This document shows, in pieces, positions 35,011 through 45,021 of a stretch of DNA of 64,000 nt (its first letter is position 1; every line of letters begins with the position of its first letter). The notes beneath the pieces were generated by a model. The model made no database searches and had not been told where the DNA came from. It worked only from the letters and a program-made list of their open reading frames with translations. The DNA comes from Sphingomonas anseongensis (GTDB lineage: Bacteria > Pseudomonadota > Alphaproteobacteria > Sphingomonadales > Sphingomonadaceae), in NCBI RefSeq assembly GCF_023516495.1, contig NZ_JAMGBC010000001.1:1178001-1242000 (forward strand), in the 5' to 3' direction. The translations under genes were made by a program, and so were the position numbers.

Positions 35011-37275
35011 TTAGCGCCTTCTGTTGTTATGGCGAATGTTCTTGGGCCGGCCCCGCCTCGGCGCCGGGCGGTGCACCCGGTCGCGCCGATCCTCGGGCCT
35101 GGCGGGCTCATGATCCGGAATTGCGAAGCGCAGCCCGCCGGTGATCGGATTGGACTCGACGATTCGAAGCTTGAGCTTCTGGCCCATCCGATAGCTGGTC
35201 CCAGTCTCCTCGCCGATCAGCTGCTGGGTCTTCTCATCGTAGCGGAAATATTCTGATCCAATGGTCGAGACGGGCACGATCCCGTCGCCGCCGAACTCGG
35301 CCACGGTCGCGAAGAACCCAAACGGCTGGACGCCGGTAATCCGGCACATCACGACCTGCCCGACCTGGTCCGCCAGATAGGCCGCGACATAGCGGTCGAC
35401 CGTCTCGCGCTCGGCCTCCATCGCGCGCCGCTCGAGCCGGGAAATCTGCTCCCCCACCTCGTCAAAGCGCTCGGCGTCCGCCTGCGGAAGGCCGCCCTCG
35501 CCCAACCTATACGCGCTGACCAGCGCGCGATGGACAAGCAGGTCGGCATAGCGGCGGATCGGCGAGGTGAAATGCGCGTATGTTCCCAGAGCCAGCCCGA
35601 AATGCCCCAGCCGCTCCGGCCCGTAGCGCGCCTGCATCTGCGTGCGCAGCAATTGCTCCATGATCTCCGGCCGGAAATCCGCATCGCCGACTCGGCTGAT
35701 GATGGCGTTGAACGACTCCGGCTTGATCACCTGGCCGAGCGTGAACGCTATGCCGAACGTGTCGAGATAATCCTTGAGTGCCGCCAGCTTCTCGCGGCTC
35801 GGAGGCTCGTGGATTCGGTACATGACCGGCGCCTTCTTCGCCTCAAGCGCCTTGGCCGCCGCGACGTTGGCGGCGATCATGAAGTCCTCGACCAGCCGAT
35901 GGGCATCGAGCCGCTCGCGCGGAGCGACCGAGGTGATCCGGCCCTTTTCGTCGAGCACCACCTGCCGCTCGGGCAGGTCGAGCTCAAGCGGCTGCCGCCT
36001 CTCGCGCGCCGACAGGAGCGCCCGCCAGCAGCCCCACAGGGGCCTGAGCGCTTGCTCGACGAGAGCGGCCGGAACGGGACCTTCGATCTCCGGCATCGAG
36101 CAGGTCGGCGAGGAGACTTCGACCCTTTCTTCATTCGCGATGTCGATCGCGGCTTGAGCATCTTCGTACGCAATGTTTGCAGCGACACAAATCTTTGCTC
36201 GCGTAAATCTCCAGCTCTTCAGGGTGCCGTCCTTGGCAATCTTCAGGTGGCACGCCATCGCCGCGCGTGTCTTGCCCTGCTTGAGCGAACAGATGTCCGC
36301 GGACAGCTCCTCGGGAAGCATCGGCACCACGCGATCGGGGAAGTAAACGCTGTTGCCGCGCGAGCGCGCGGACTTGTCGAGCGCTGAATCGGGCCGGACG
36401 TAGAAGCTGACGTCGGCGATCGCGACGATCGCGTTCCAGCCGCCCTCCCCGTCGGCTTCCGCCCAGATCGCGTCGTCATGGTCCCGCGCGTCGGCCGGAT
36501 CGATCGCGACGATGGGCAGATGTGTCAGGTCCTCGCGCTCGCCGAGCGGTTGCTTCGCTACTCGGCTGGCTTCGGCGATGACGGCTTCGCTGAATTCGTA
36601 CGGAAGCTCATACTTGTGGATCGCGATCAGGCTGAAGCTCTTGGGCGCGAACGGGTCGCCGAGGACAGCATCCACCTTCGCCGTCACCCGCGGCCCGCGG
36701 CCGGTCACTTCGCACAGCACTAGGTCCCCGGACTCGCCGTCCTTGACGTCACTGACCGGAAGCTCGCGCCGCTCCTTTTTCTCGACCGGGGTCAGCCAGA
36801 AGCGCGTGCCTTCCTTGCGAAGGACTCCGAGAACCAGCTCCGCCTTGCGAGCGAGCTTCTTGAGAGGGTGGGCGACGTAGCCGTTGCCGCGCTCCTCGGT
36901 TCGGGCGAGGATCCGGTCGCCAATCCCCAGTGCTCCGCGCCGCTCGCGTTCGATGACTCGAAGCTTCGGCGGCGGAATGTCGGCCTCCCAATGCTCCGGC
37001 TTGGCCCAGATGCTTCCGTTATCGTCAGCCTCGACGACGTGGAGCACGGTCACCTTCGGAATTCCGCCTAGCTTGTTGAAAGCACGGCCGCGCGACGTTT
37101 CGATCAGCCCCTCGTCGCCCATGTCGTTGAGAAGCTTCTTGAGAGCGATCTTCTCATTACCCTTGAGCCCGAAAGCGCGAGCGATCTCGCGCTTTCCCGC
37201 CGGCTGGTCGGACGAGGCGATGAAGTCGAGGATCTGCTGACGGCTCGGGAGGCCGGGTGTGGGCTTGCGGGCCAT
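35011..37275 (-). CDS. rnr: Ribonuclease R
   Basis: A 754-residue 3'-5' exoribonuclease of the RNase II/R family that degrades structured RNA. An N-terminal helix-turn-helix (QQILDFIASSDQPAGKREIA) is followed by cold-shock domains, the RNB catalytic domain with the Asp cluster DPADARDHDDAIWAE and HFTSPIRRYADLLVHRAL, an S1 domain (VMCRITGVQPFGFFATVAEF) and a strongly basic Arg/Pro tail of about 35 residues, as in other RNase R proteins. The ATG at 37275 is the natural start. Confidence 0.97.
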   Translation of the reverse strand: MARKPTPGLPSRQQILDFIASSDQPAGKREIARAFGLKGNEKIALKKLLNDMGDEGLIETSRGRAFNKLGGIPKVTVLHVVEADDNGSIWAKPEHWEADIPPPKLRVIERERRGALGIGDRILARTEERGNGYVAHPLKKLARKAELVLGVLRKEGTRFWLTPVEKKERRELPVSDVKDGESGDLVLCEVTGRGPRVTAKVDAVLGDPFAPKSFSLIAIHKYELPYEFSEAVIAEASRVAKQPLGEREDLTHLPIVAIDPADARDHDDAIWAEADGEGGWNAIVAIADVSFYVRPDSALDKSARSRGNSVYFPDRVVPMLPEELSADICSLKQGKTRAAMACHLKIAKDGTLKSWRFTRAKICVAANIAYEDAQAAIDIANEERVEVSSPTCSMPEIEGPVPAALVEQALRPLWGCWRALLSARERRQPLELDLPERQVVLDEKGRITSVAPRERLDAHRLVEDFMIAANVAAAKALEAKKAPVMYRIHEPPSREKLAALKDYLDTFGIAFTLGQVIKPESFNAIISRVGDADFRPEIMEQLLRTQMQARYGPERLGHFGLALGTYAHFTSPIRRYADLLVHRALVSAYRLGEGGLPQADAERFDEVGEQISRLERRAMEAERETVDRYVAAYLADQVGQVVMCRITGVQPFGFFATVAEFGGDGIVPVSTIGSEYFRYDEKTQQLIGEETGTSYRMGQKLKLRIVESNPITGGLRFAIPDHEPARPEDRRDRVHRPAPRRGRPKNIRHNNRRR

Positions 37276-37294
37276 GACAGCGCCCTAAACGTGC

Positions 37295-37558
37295 CTAGCG
37301 CAGCTGGCTATCCTTGCTTCCGCGCCGGTTGATCGTCGAATGGGTCACCGCCTTGTCGCGCTCCGACTGGCAGGCGATGCAGGTGCGCACACCCGGCAGC
37401 GCGTCGCGCCGCTTCTTCGGGATCGGCTCTCCGCAATCGTCGCATTCCTCGGCGCTCTCGCCCTTGGGCGTGAGCGCACGCGCGCGAAGCACGGCATCCT
37501 TCACCGTGTCCTCGATCTGGTCCTGAACCGCTCCGTCGCGGGTCCAACCGCCGGCCAT
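37295..37558 (-). CDS. DksA/TraR-family zinc-finger protein (YbiI-like)
   Basis: An 87-residue protein with the C4 zinc finger of the DksA/TraR family: Cys39, Cys42, Cys60 and Cys63 (CDDC ... CIAC), followed by QSERDK. It lacks the long coiled coil of true DksA, so it resembles TraR or the YbiI group. Short DksA-type proteins can act at the RNA polymerase secondary channel; whether this one does is unknown. It lies 19 nt upstream of rnr on the same strand. Confidence 0.85.
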   Translation of the reverse strand: MAGGWTRDGAVQDQIEDTVKDAVLRARALTPKGESAEECDDCGEPIPKKRRDALPGVRTCIACQSERDKAVTHSTINRRGSKDSQLR

Positions 37559-37576
37559 AACCTGCTCCTTCGAACC

Positions 37577-38515
37577 CTAGGTGGGCGCTGCAGCTTCAGC
37601 GGACAATGCCGCGAGCCGGTGAAGCCGGTGCTCGCGCCAGACGATCACCAGCCCGCTGGCAATAATGATCGGTGCGCCGACCCAGATCCACGGAGTCGGA
37701 AGCTCGCCGAAGATCCACTCGCCAAGGAGCACCGCCCAGAGCAGGCTCGTGTAATCCATCGGCATGACGAGGGCGACGGGCGCAAGGCGGAGCGCGCCGG
37801 TCAGTGTCAGCTGCGCTAGGCCGCCGACGACAGCGAGGCCGGCAAGCAACGCCCAACTTGCGGCATCATGCGAGTTGGCAAACCACAGCATCAGCAGCCC
37901 CAGGGGGACGAGCGAGCTCACCGCGAACCAGAAGACGGTGGTCGCCGCCCGTTCGGTCGCGCCGAGCTTCCTGATCACGATGGTCACCGACGCCGTCAGC
38001 AGTGCAGCCGCGAGCGCTACGGAAGCACCGAGCAGGGGAACGCCGCCGCTCCCTGGCTGGACGATCAGCAGCACTCCGGCGAAGCCCGCCGCGACCGCGC
38101 CCCAACGCCATTTGCCCGTCGGCTCGCCGAGCATCAGCGCGGCGAGGACGACCGAGAAGATGGGGACCGAAAAGCCGATTGTCGTCGCTTCGGCCAGGGG
38201 CAGCAATATGAACGCGAGGAAGTTCAACGCCATCGCCGTGAGCCCTAGCGCCATCCGGCCGACATGCGCGCCCACGCGCTTCGTCCGCAGGGAACCGAAG
38301 CCGGGTCCGATCGCGACGAAGGCCGTCGCTGCAAGCGCCGAGCCGCACTGCCGGTAGAACAAGCTCTCGACGACGTTGACGCCGCGCGTCGAGCCGAGCT
38401 TCACCAGCGCGAACATGACCGCGAGGAGGACTGCCGTCAGGAGTCGAAGCGCGATCCCCGCAAGCGGCCGCTGCTCTGCTGGGCGGTCGGTGTCGCGCGG
38501 TCCCCCTGCCGCCAT
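37577..38515 (-). CDS. EamA/DMT-family transporter
   Basis: A 312-residue membrane protein with ten predicted helices arranged as two EamA repeats. The end of the first repeat shows FSVPIFSVVLAALMLGEPTG and the second DYTSLLWAVLLGEWIFGELP, the characteristic P/Y...LGE blocks. Both termini are charged and probably cytosolic. It probably exports a small metabolite such as an amino acid or purine. It directly abuts the M28 peptidase stop and the DksA-like gene lies 18 nt downstream. Confidence 0.88.
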   Translation of the reverse strand: MAAGGPRDTDRPAEQRPLAGIALRLLTAVLLAVMFALVKLGSTRGVNVVESLFYRQCGSALAATAFVAIGPGFGSLRTKRVGAHVGRMALGLTAMALNFLAFILLPLAEATTIGFSVPIFSVVLAALMLGEPTGKWRWGAVAAGFAGVLLIVQPGSGGVPLLGASVALAAALLTASVTIVIRKLGATERAATTVFWFAVSSLVPLGLLMLWFANSHDAASWALLAGLAVVGGLAQLTLTGALRLAPVALVMPMDYTSLLWAVLLGEWIFGELPTPWIWVGAPIIIASGLVIVWREHRLHRLAALSAEAAAPT

Positions 38516-39880
38516 CTATTGCTGCGGTTTGGCGGGCGCCACGTAGGGCTTGAATGCGCCGCCCGGAACCGCCGAGGCGACGGGGCTTTCGAAGCCCTCC
38601 TTGCTTACCGAGGAGACCCCGAACACCCAGTCATCGACGCGGACGTGCGGCAGGATCGCCTTCGTCTCGCCTGCGGCGACGCGCAGGGTTTCTTGCCATT
38701 GGTTGGAATCGGTTCTGCGCCAGCGAACGACGTACCCGCCAGTTGCTGCCGGGACCGCTGCCCAACTGAGCGTCGTATCCGTGCTCACCGCGCCTTCCGC
38801 CTTGGGCTCGGGCGGCGGCGGAGCGCTGGCGATCGCGGCGAGCGCGGCGGCGTTCAGCTTCGTCACCTTCTCCAGATAATTGAAGTCCATATGGTCGATG
38901 GTGTCGCCATAGACCTTGCCGTTCTCGGTCCTCAGGTCCTGGTGCTGCCAGTCGTAATTTTCGACCGCGACACTGAGCCGCGCGGCCGGAAAGCCAAGCT
39001 CCAGGAACGGGATATGGTCGCCGCCGCGACCCCAGCGGTCGGTTCGCCAGATCTGCCGGACGTCGAGCCCGATGTTCAAATTGTCGGCCAGCCCGTCGAG
39101 GAAGCGCGAGATGTTGCGCGACGGAGCGTCATTCTCGCCACCGAGACTGTGCGTCTGCGCCGCCAACTCACCTTGGCCCTGGCTGCGCGGCCCTTCCGAC
39201 AGCACGCGAACATGCGTGTCATCACAGACGCCGTCGGCGCCGCAGCTGTTCCCGATAATGTCGTTGTTGAGGACGGTGACGACGTTCCAGCCCTGCGCCT
39301 TGGCGTAATCGGCCAGCACCTTGCCGCCGAGCAGGCCCTGCTCTTCCCCCGACAGCGCGGCGAACACGATCGTCCCCGGGAACTTGTGCTTGGACAGAAC
39401 TCGCGCGGCCTCGATGACCGCCGCGGTTCCGGAGCCGTCGTCGTTCGCGCCCGGCGCGTCGGAGGTGAAGTTCATCACGTCGGTCACCCGGCTGTCGATA
39501 TGGCCCTGGATGATGACGACGTCGTTGGGACGCTCGGTCCCGCGATGGATCGCGACCATGTCGCAGACGCGCGTCGGGTTGGGCACACGCCGGCCGGTCA
39601 CCGTGTCGCACGGCCGAACGGTCGGAAGGCCAAAGCTCTTGAATTGCCTCTCCGTCCAGTTGAGCGCCGCGCCGATCCCGCGCTTCGGGTCGGTTTGCGA
39701 GGAAAGCGTGTGCCGGGTTCCGAAGCTGACCAGCTTTTCCACCGTCTTTCTCATCTGCGCTCCGCTTACCGGGGCGACGATCTGGCGAAGCTGGGCATAG
39801 GGCTGGTTCGGCACCGGCGCCGGCGGCGGGGCGGCCCCAATCAGTGCAACGCCGCTCAACAGGAACGTGAAAGCCTTCAT
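38516..39880 (-). CDS. Secreted M28-family peptidase with a C-terminal fibronectin type III-like domain
   Basis: A 454-residue exported protein (signal peptide MKAFTFLLSGVALIGAAPPP). The zinc peptidase domain shows VVIIQGHIDS, GANDDGSGTAAVIEAARVL, ALSGEEQGLLGG and GRGGDHIPFLELGFPAARL, giving the M28 ligands and the catalytic Glu. The last 100 or so residues (TLSWAAVPAATGGYVVRWRR) look like a fibronectin type III fold. Two ATGs are adjacent (39883 and 39880); GGAGGAGA is better spaced for the second. A much longer open frame to 40249 is antisense to mmsA and is rejected. Confidence 0.9.
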   Translation of the reverse strand: MKAFTFLLSGVALIGAAPPPAPVPNQPYAQLRQIVAPVSGAQMRKTVEKLVSFGTRHTLSSQTDPKRGIGAALNWTERQFKSFGLPTVRPCDTVTGRRVPNPTRVCDMVAIHRGTERPNDVVIIQGHIDSRVTDVMNFTSDAPGANDDGSGTAAVIEAARVLSKHKFPGTIVFAALSGEEQGLLGGKVLADYAKAQGWNVVTVLNNDIIGNSCGADGVCDDTHVRVLSEGPRSQGQGELAAQTHSLGGENDAPSRNISRFLDGLADNLNIGLDVRQIWRTDRWGRGGDHIPFLELGFPAARLSVAVENYDWQHQDLRTENGKVYGDTIDHMDFNYLEKVTKLNAAALAAIASAPPPPEPKAEGAVSTDTTLSWAAVPAATGGYVVRWRRTDSNQWQETLRVAAGETKAILPHVRVDDWVFGVSSVSKEGFESPVASAVPGGAFKPYVAPAKPQQ

Positions 39881-39976
39881 CATCCTCTCCTCCGCCGCGC
39901 CAACTGGCATTTGAAGCCGCCCGGGTCTAGGGGAGCGGCGCCCCCAAAGACTCGAAACACAGGACAGATTTGACCC

Positions 39977-41476
39977 ATGTTGCGTGACATCGACCATTTC
40001 ATCGCCGGCGAAGCCTTCTCCTCCAGCGGACGGACCTCTGACGTGTTCGATCCGAATGCCGGCGAGGTCCAGGCGAAGGTGAAGCTCGGAACAGCGGCCG
40101 ACCTCCAGCGCGCGATCGACGCCGCCAAGGCCGCGCAGCCGGCATGGGCAGCGACCAACCCGCAGCGCCGGGCCCGGGTGATGTTCCGCTACAAGGAGCT
40201 GGTCGAGGCGCACATGGACGAGCTCGCCGAGCTGCTGTCGTCGGAGCACGGCAAGGTGCTCGCCGACTCGCGCGGCGACGTCCAGCGCGGGCTAGAGGTC
40301 ATCGAATATTGCTGCGGAATCCCGCAGGCCCTGAAGGGCGAATATACGCAGGGCGCGGGGCCGGGAATCGACGTCTATTCGCTGCGCCAGCCCCTCGGCA
40401 TCGGCGCGGGGATCACGCCGTTCAACTTCCCTGCGATGATCCCGATGTGGATGTTCGGGATGGCGATCGCCTGCGGCAACGCCTTCATCCTCAAGCCCAG
40501 CGAGCGCGACCCGTCGGTCCCCGTCCGGCTCGCAGAGCTGATGAAGGAAGCCGGCCTTCCCGACGGCCTCCTCAACGTCGTCCACGGCGACAAGGAGATG
40601 GTCGACGCGATCCTCGACCATGACGACATCAAGGCGGTGAGCTTCGTCGGATCGTCCGACATCGCTCAGTATATCTACTCGCGCGGCACCGCGAACAACA
40701 AGCGCGTGCAGGCGTTCGGCGGCGCCAAGAACCACGGCATCGTCATGCCCGACGCCGACCTCGACCAGGTGGTCAACGACCTCGCCGGAGCGGCCTTCGG
40801 CTCGGCCGGCGAGCGCTGCATGGCCCTGCCCGTCGTCGTCCCCGTCGGCGACGACACCGCCAATCGCCTTCGCCAGAAGCTCATCCCCGCGATCGAGAAG
40901 CTGCGCGTCGGAGTCTCGACCGATCCCGACGCCCACTATGGGCCGGTGGTCAGCAAGGCGCACAAGGAGCGGATCGAGCACTACATCCAGATGTGCATCG
41001 ACGAAGGCGGCGAGCTGGTCGTCGACGGCCGCGGATTCACGCTTCAGGGCAACGAGAAGGGCTTCTTCATCGGCCCCACCTTCTTCGACCACGTGAAGCC
41101 GAGCTTCCAGAGCTACAAGGACGAGATCTTCGGTCCGGTCCTGCAGATGGTCCGAGCCAAGGATTTCGACGAGGCGGTCCGGCTTCCCTCCGAGCACGAT
41201 TACGGCAACGGAGTCGCCATCTTCACCCGCAACGGCCACGCTGCCCGCGAGTTCGTCAACCGCGTCAACGTCGGAATGGTGGGCGTGAACGTGCCCATCC
41301 CGGTGCCAGTCAGCTACCACAGCTTCGGCGGCTGGAAGCGCTCCGGGTTCGGCGACATTGGCCAGTACGGGCAGGAAGGCCTTCGCTTCTGGACCAAGAA
41401 CAAGGTCGTCACCCAGCGCTGGCCCGACGGGTCTGTCACCGGCGAGAATGCCTTCATAATTCCGACGATGGGTTGA
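39977..41476 (+). CDS. mmsA: Methylmalonate-semialdehyde dehydrogenase (acylating)
   Basis: A 499-residue CoA-dependent aldehyde dehydrogenase that converts methylmalonate semialdehyde to propionyl-CoA in valine degradation. PLGIGAGITPFNFPAMIPMW is the MmsA version of the substrate/NAD region, ILKPSERDPS the adenine loop, and Cys281 in FGSAGERCMALPV the nucleophile. The usual ALDH Glu general base is absent, as expected for the acylating type (FGGAKNHG). It leads the valine cluster and is divergent from the M28 peptidase. Confidence 0.96.
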   Translation: MLRDIDHFIAGEAFSSSGRTSDVFDPNAGEVQAKVKLGTAADLQRAIDAAKAAQPAWAATNPQRRARVMFRYKELVEAHMDELAELLSSEHGKVLADSRGDVQRGLEVIEYCCGIPQALKGEYTQGAGPGIDVYSLRQPLGIGAGITPFNFPAMIPMWMFGMAIACGNAFILKPSERDPSVPVRLAELMKEAGLPDGLLNVVHGDKEMVDAILDHDDIKAVSFVGSSDIAQYIYSRGTANNKRVQAFGGAKNHGIVMPDADLDQVVNDLAGAAFGSAGERCMALPVVVPVGDDTANRLRQKLIPAIEKLRVGVSTDPDAHYGPVVSKAHKERIEHYIQMCIDEGGELVVDGRGFTLQGNEKGFFIGPTFFDHVKPSFQSYKDEIFGPVLQMVRAKDFDEAVRLPSEHDYGNGVAIFTRNGHAAREFVNRVNVGMVGVNVPIPVPVSYHSFGGWKRSGFGDIGQYGQEGLRFWTKNKVVTQRWPDGSVTGENAFIIPTMG

Positions 41477-41508
41477 AACCGCTTGTGCTGACGGCTGTTA
41501 AGCCGCCG

Positions 41509-41988
41509 ATGAAACTCTTTCTCGCACTCATCCCTATCGCTGCGCTCGCGGCCTGCGGGAGCGGCGACCCCGTGGCTAACAATGCCGCGAACACGTCTGC
41601 GCTTCCCGAGATCGAGCAATCGTCGCCGAGCCCCAGCGGCGCAGCGCCCGGCCAGGGCGCGCCGACCGGCAATGTCGTCACTGCCGCGGTGACCGAGATT
41701 CCCGCAGACATACGGGGTCGATGGGGCCTAACTCCGCGCGACTGCACATCGCCGCTCGGCGATGCCAAGGGCCTGCTGGTGATCAACGCGACCGAGCTTC
41801 GATTCTACGAATCGCGAGCGGTGCCGGCCGGGGACGTGCAGACTTCCGCAAATTCGATCAGCGGCGATTTCGCCTTCACCGGCGAGGGCCAGAACTGGAC
41901 CCGGCACGTGACTCTGGAGGTGCGCGACGGACAGCTCGTCCGGACCGAGCGCGACCCGATTGCAAGCTTCACCTACGTGCGATGTTGA
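41509..41988 (+). CDS. Putative lipoprotein within the valine cluster
   Basis: A 159-residue protein with a lipoprotein signal (MKLFLALIPIAALAACG, lipobox LAAC). A low-complexity Pro/Ser/Gly linker (about 30-60) leads to a conserved-looking domain (EIPADIRGRWGLTPRDCTSP, then LLVINATELRFYESRAVPAG and FAFTGEGQNWTRHVTLEV) with two Cys residues that could form a disulfide. The RGRWGL...C pattern resembles small sphingomonad lipoproteins of unknown function. It lies 32 nt after mmsA and 58 nt before the acyl-CoA dehydrogenase, and probably is only a passenger. Confidence 0.7.
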   Translation: MKLFLALIPIAALAACGSGDPVANNAANTSALPEIEQSSPSPSGAAPGQGAPTGNVVTAAVTEIPADIRGRWGLTPRDCTSPLGDAKGLLVINATELRFYESRAVPAGDVQTSANSISGDFAFTGEGQNWTRHVTLEVRDGQLVRTERDPIASFTYVRC

Positions 41989-42046
41989 GCACAAGCCGCG
42001 CGCGGGGGCTGGTGGACGAGAAACGGGCAAGCTAGAGGCCGCGCCC

Positions 42047-43189
42047 ATGCACCAGTTCGAGTTTACCGACGACCAACTCCAGATCCAGGAGATGGCGCGC
42101 AAGTTCACCGCCGACGCGATCACTCCGAACGCGGCCGAGTGGGACGAGAAGCACATCTTCCCCAAGGACACGATCCGCGAAGCCGCGGAGCTCGGCTTCG
42201 GAGCAATCTACGTCAGCGAGGAAAGCGGCGGGATCGGCCTCGGCCGGCTCGAGGCCGCGCTGATCATGGAAGCCATGGCCTACGGCTGCCCGTCCACCAG
42301 CGCCTTCATCTCCATCCACAACATGGCCAGCTGGATGATCGACCGCTTCGGCTCCGATGAGGTGAAGCAGAAGTATCTTCCGTCGCTGATCACGATGGAG
42401 CGGATGAGCAGCTACTGCCTGACCGAGCCGTCGTCAGGCTCCGATGCTGCGGCGCTCAAGACCAAGGCGGTCCTCGATGGCGACCATTATGTGGTTTCAG
42501 GGAGCAAGGCGTTCACCTCCGGAGGCGGCGCCAACGACCTGATGGTCGCAATGGTCCGTACCGGCGAGGATGGGCCGAAGGGGATCACCTGCTTGGTCAT
42601 CGAAAAAGAGATGAAAGGCGTCAGCTTCGGTGCGCAGGAGCGCAAGCTCGGCTGGCATTCGCAGCCCACCGCGCAGGTCAATTTCGACGAGGTCCGCGTT
42701 CCCGTCGCCAACCGCGTCGGCGCGGAGGGAGAGGGATTCCGGATCGCGATGATGGGCCTCGACGGAGGCCGGCTGAACATCGGCGCCTGCTCGCTTGGAG
42801 GCGCTCAGCGCTGCCTCGACGAGGCGATCAACTACACCAAGGAGCGCAAGCAGTTCGGCAAGGCGATCGCGGATTTCCAGAACACGCAGTTCACGCTCGC
42901 GGACATGGAAACCGAGCTCCAGGCGGCGCGCTATTTGCTCTACGTCGCCGCAGCCAAGGTCACCGCCAACGCGCCTGACAAAACCCGCTTCGCAGCGATG
43001 GCAAAGAGGCTCGCGACCGACACCGGGTCGTCGGTGGTCGACCGGGCGCTCCAGCTTCACGGCGGCTACGGCTACCTGATGGACTATCCGATCGAGCGGT
43101 TCTGGCGTGACCTCCGGGTCCATTCGATCCTGGAGGGCACCAACCAGATCATGCGGGTCATCGTCAGCCGCGACCTATTGCGCCAGTGA
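42047..43189 (+). CDS. Acyl-CoA dehydrogenase, probably isobutyryl-CoA dehydrogenase
   Basis: A 380-residue FAD acyl-CoA dehydrogenase. YCLTEPSSGSDAAALKTKA is the flavin/substrate segment, GSKAFTSGGGANDLMVAMVR follows, and the C-terminal helix has LQLHGGYGYLMDYPIERFWR and the catalytic Glu363 in SILEGTNQIMR. Position between mmsA and the 3-hydroxyisobutyryl-CoA hydrolase argues for isobutyryl-CoA to methacrylyl-CoA, the ACAD8-like step. A short/branched-chain enzyme with wider range is possible. The next gene starts within its stop codon. Confidence 0.92.
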   Translation: MHQFEFTDDQLQIQEMARKFTADAITPNAAEWDEKHIFPKDTIREAAELGFGAIYVSEESGGIGLGRLEAALIMEAMAYGCPSTSAFISIHNMASWMIDRFGSDEVKQKYLPSLITMERMSSYCLTEPSSGSDAAALKTKAVLDGDHYVVSGSKAFTSGGGANDLMVAMVRTGEDGPKGITCLVIEKEMKGVSFGAQERKLGWHSQPTAQVNFDEVRVPVANRVGAEGEGFRIAMMGLDGGRLNIGACSLGGAQRCLDEAINYTKERKQFGKAIADFQNTQFTLADMETELQAARYLLYVAAAKVTANAPDKTRFAAMAKRLATDTGSSVVDRALQLHGGYGYLMDYPIERFWRDLRVHSILEGTNQIMRVIVSRDLLRQ

Positions 43190-44244
43190 CCGACGACGTC
43201 CTGATCTCTGCCGAGCGCGGTGTCGCGCGGCTCCGGCTCAACCGGCCCAAGGCGATCCACGCGCTCACCACCGAGATGTGCGAGGCGATGAGCGAGGCGC
43301 TGCTGCGGTGGCGGACGGATTCGAACATCCAGTGTGTCGTCATCGACCATGCCGAGGGTCGCGGCTTCTGCGCCGGCGGCGACGTGGTGATGCTTGCGAA
43401 AAGCGGCGCCGGGGATGCCCACAAGGCGAAGGAGTTCTTCTTCGCCGAGTACCGGCTCAACCACCTCCTCTTCACCTACGACAAGCCGACGATCGCGATC
43501 ATGGACGGGATCACGATGGGAGGCGGCGTTGGTATCTCCCAGCCCTGCACGCTCCGCGTCGCGACGGAGAACACCCGGCTGGCGATGCCGGAAACGGGCA
43601 TCGGCCTGTTCCCGGACGTCGGTGGAGGCTGGTACCTGTCGCGGCTTCCGGGCCGCGTCGGCCAGTTCATGGCTTTGAGCGGCGCTCGGCTCGACGGCGC
43701 CGAATGCGCCTATCTTGGCCTCGCCACTCACTACATTCCGAATGCGTCTCTCGGCGAGCTGGTGGAGCGAATCGTCAAGGCGCCCGACCGGGTGCAGGGA
43801 ACGCTCGGCGCTGCTGCCGAAACGCCGCCCGAGCCCAAGATCGCCGGCAACCAAGCGCTCATCAACCGGCTGTTCGCTTCCGACCGGCTCGAGGAAATCC
43901 TCGCCGCGCTCGAGGCCGACGAGAGCGAATGGTCGGAAAAGGAGCTGCTCACGCTCCGGACCAAGAGCCCGCTTTCGTGCAAGGTTTCCCTTCGCCTGCT
44001 CGCTGAAGGGGCCGACCGGGCGAGCTTCGCCGACGAGATGCGCGCCGAATATGCGCTCGCCGGCCGCGTCGTCCGCACCCACGATTTCAAGGAGGGCGTC
44101 CATGCCCTCCTGATCGACAAGCACAACCAGCCGCAGTGGAACCCGCCGATCGCCGAAGGCGTAAGCGACGATATGCTCGACGAGCTGTTCGCCCCGCTGC
44201 CGAAGTCCGAGCAATGGACGCCGTTCCCGGAGACTGGAGAATGA
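43186..44244 (+). CDS. 3-hydroxyisobutyryl-CoA hydrolase (enoyl-CoA hydratase fold)
   Basis: A 352-residue crotonase-fold enzyme, longer than enoyl-CoA hydratases, as is typical for 3-hydroxyisobutyryl-CoA hydrolases. [12 protein letters not shown] forms the first oxyanion strand, [20 protein letters not shown] the second, and [20 protein letters not shown] carries the catalytic Glu and the Asp that distinguish hydrolases. The C-terminal [20 protein letters not shown] is also diagnostic. It starts at GTG 43186 (GTGA overlap with the acyl-CoA dehydrogenase) and overlaps the next gene by 4 nt, so the cluster is translationally coupled. Confidence 0.93.
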   Translation: MTDDVLISAERGVARLRLNRPKAIHALTTEMCEAMSEALLRWRTDSNIQCVVIDHAEGRGFCAGGDVVMLAKSGAGDAHKAKEFFFAEYRLNHLLFTYDKPTIAIMDGITMGGGVGISQPCTLRVATENTRLAMPETGIGLFPDVGGGWYLSRLPGRVGQFMALSGARLDGAECAYLGLATHYIPNASLGELVERIVKAPDRVQGTLGAAAETPPEPKIAGNQALINRLFASDRLEEILAALEADESEWSEKELLTLRTKSPLSCKVSLRLLAEGADRASFADEMRAEYALAGRVVRTHDFKEGVHALLIDKHNQPQWNPPIAEGVSDDMLDELFAPLPKSEQWTPFPETGE

Positions 44245-45020
44245 CCGAATATCGAACCGTCCTCGTCGAGAAGCGCGGCGCAGTCACGCTCGTCACGCTG
44301 AACCGGCCGGAAGCGCTCAACGCGCTCAACAGCGAGGTCCTCAAGGAGCTGACCGAGGTCTTCGGTGACTACGATTCCGACGCGTCGCAGCGCTGCCTTG
44401 TGCTGACGGGGAGCGGTGAGAAGGCGTTCGCGGCGGGCGCCGACATCAAGGAGATGCAGCCGCAGGGCTTCGCGGACATGTATTCGGCGGACTTCTTCGC
44501 CGGCTGGGAAAGGATCACCTCGACCCGCAAGCCGTGGATAGCGGCGGTCGCGGGCTATGCCTTGGGCGGCGGCTGCGAGGTCGCGATGATGGCGGACTTC
44601 ATCATCGCCGCCGACACCGCGAAATTCGGCCAGCCGGAAATCAAGCTGGCAGTCACGCCCGGGATGGGCGGGTCGCAGCGGCTCGCTCACGCGATCGGCA
44701 AGGCCAAGGCGATGGAAATGTGCCTGACCGGACGGATGATGGATGCAGCCGAGGCGGAGCAGTCGGGCCTCGTGGCCAAGGTCGTTCCTGCGAACGAACT
44801 CGTTACCGAGGCGGTGAAGACGGCCGAAGCCATCGCTGCGATGCCGCCTCTGGCAGCGATTGCGGCCAAGGAAATGGTCAACGCCGCCTTCGAGCTTCCG
44901 CTCGCCCAGGGCATCCGCTTCGAGCGCCGGCTGTTCCACGGACTGTTCGGAACCGAGGACCAGAAGGAAGGCATGGCCGCTTTCGTCGAAAAGCGGCCCG
45001 GGAATTGGAAGGGACGGTAA
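44241..45020 (+). CDS. Enoyl-CoA hydratase
   Basis: A 259-residue crotonase-fold hydratase. [15 protein letters not shown] and [19 protein letters not shown] form the oxyanion hole; [19 protein letters not shown] carries the first catalytic Glu, and the second is expected just before the SGLVAKV segment (here ERRLF and EAEQSGL are nearby). In this cluster it would hydrate methacrylyl-CoA to 3-hydroxyisobutyryl-CoA. It overlaps the hydrolase by 4 nt (ATGA) and precedes mmsB by 1 nt. Confidence 0.94.
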   Translation: MTEYRTVLVEKRGAVTLVTLNRPEALNALNSEVLKELTEVFGDYDSDASQRCLVLTGSGEKAFAAGADIKEMQPQGFADMYSADFFAGWERITSTRKPWIAAVAGYALGGGCEVAMMADFIIAADTAKFGQPEIKLAVTPGMGGSQRLAHAIGKAKAMEMCLTGRMMDAAEAEQSGLVAKVVPANELVTEAVKTAEAIAAMPPLAAIAAKEMVNAAFELPLAQGIRFERRLFHGLFGTEDQKEGMAAFVEKRPGNWKGR

Positions 45021-45021
45021 C

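Noticed and set aside
39884-40249. N-terminal extension of the M28 peptidase
   Set aside because: It is antisense to mmsA, and a signal peptide with a strong ribosome-binding site starts at 39880.
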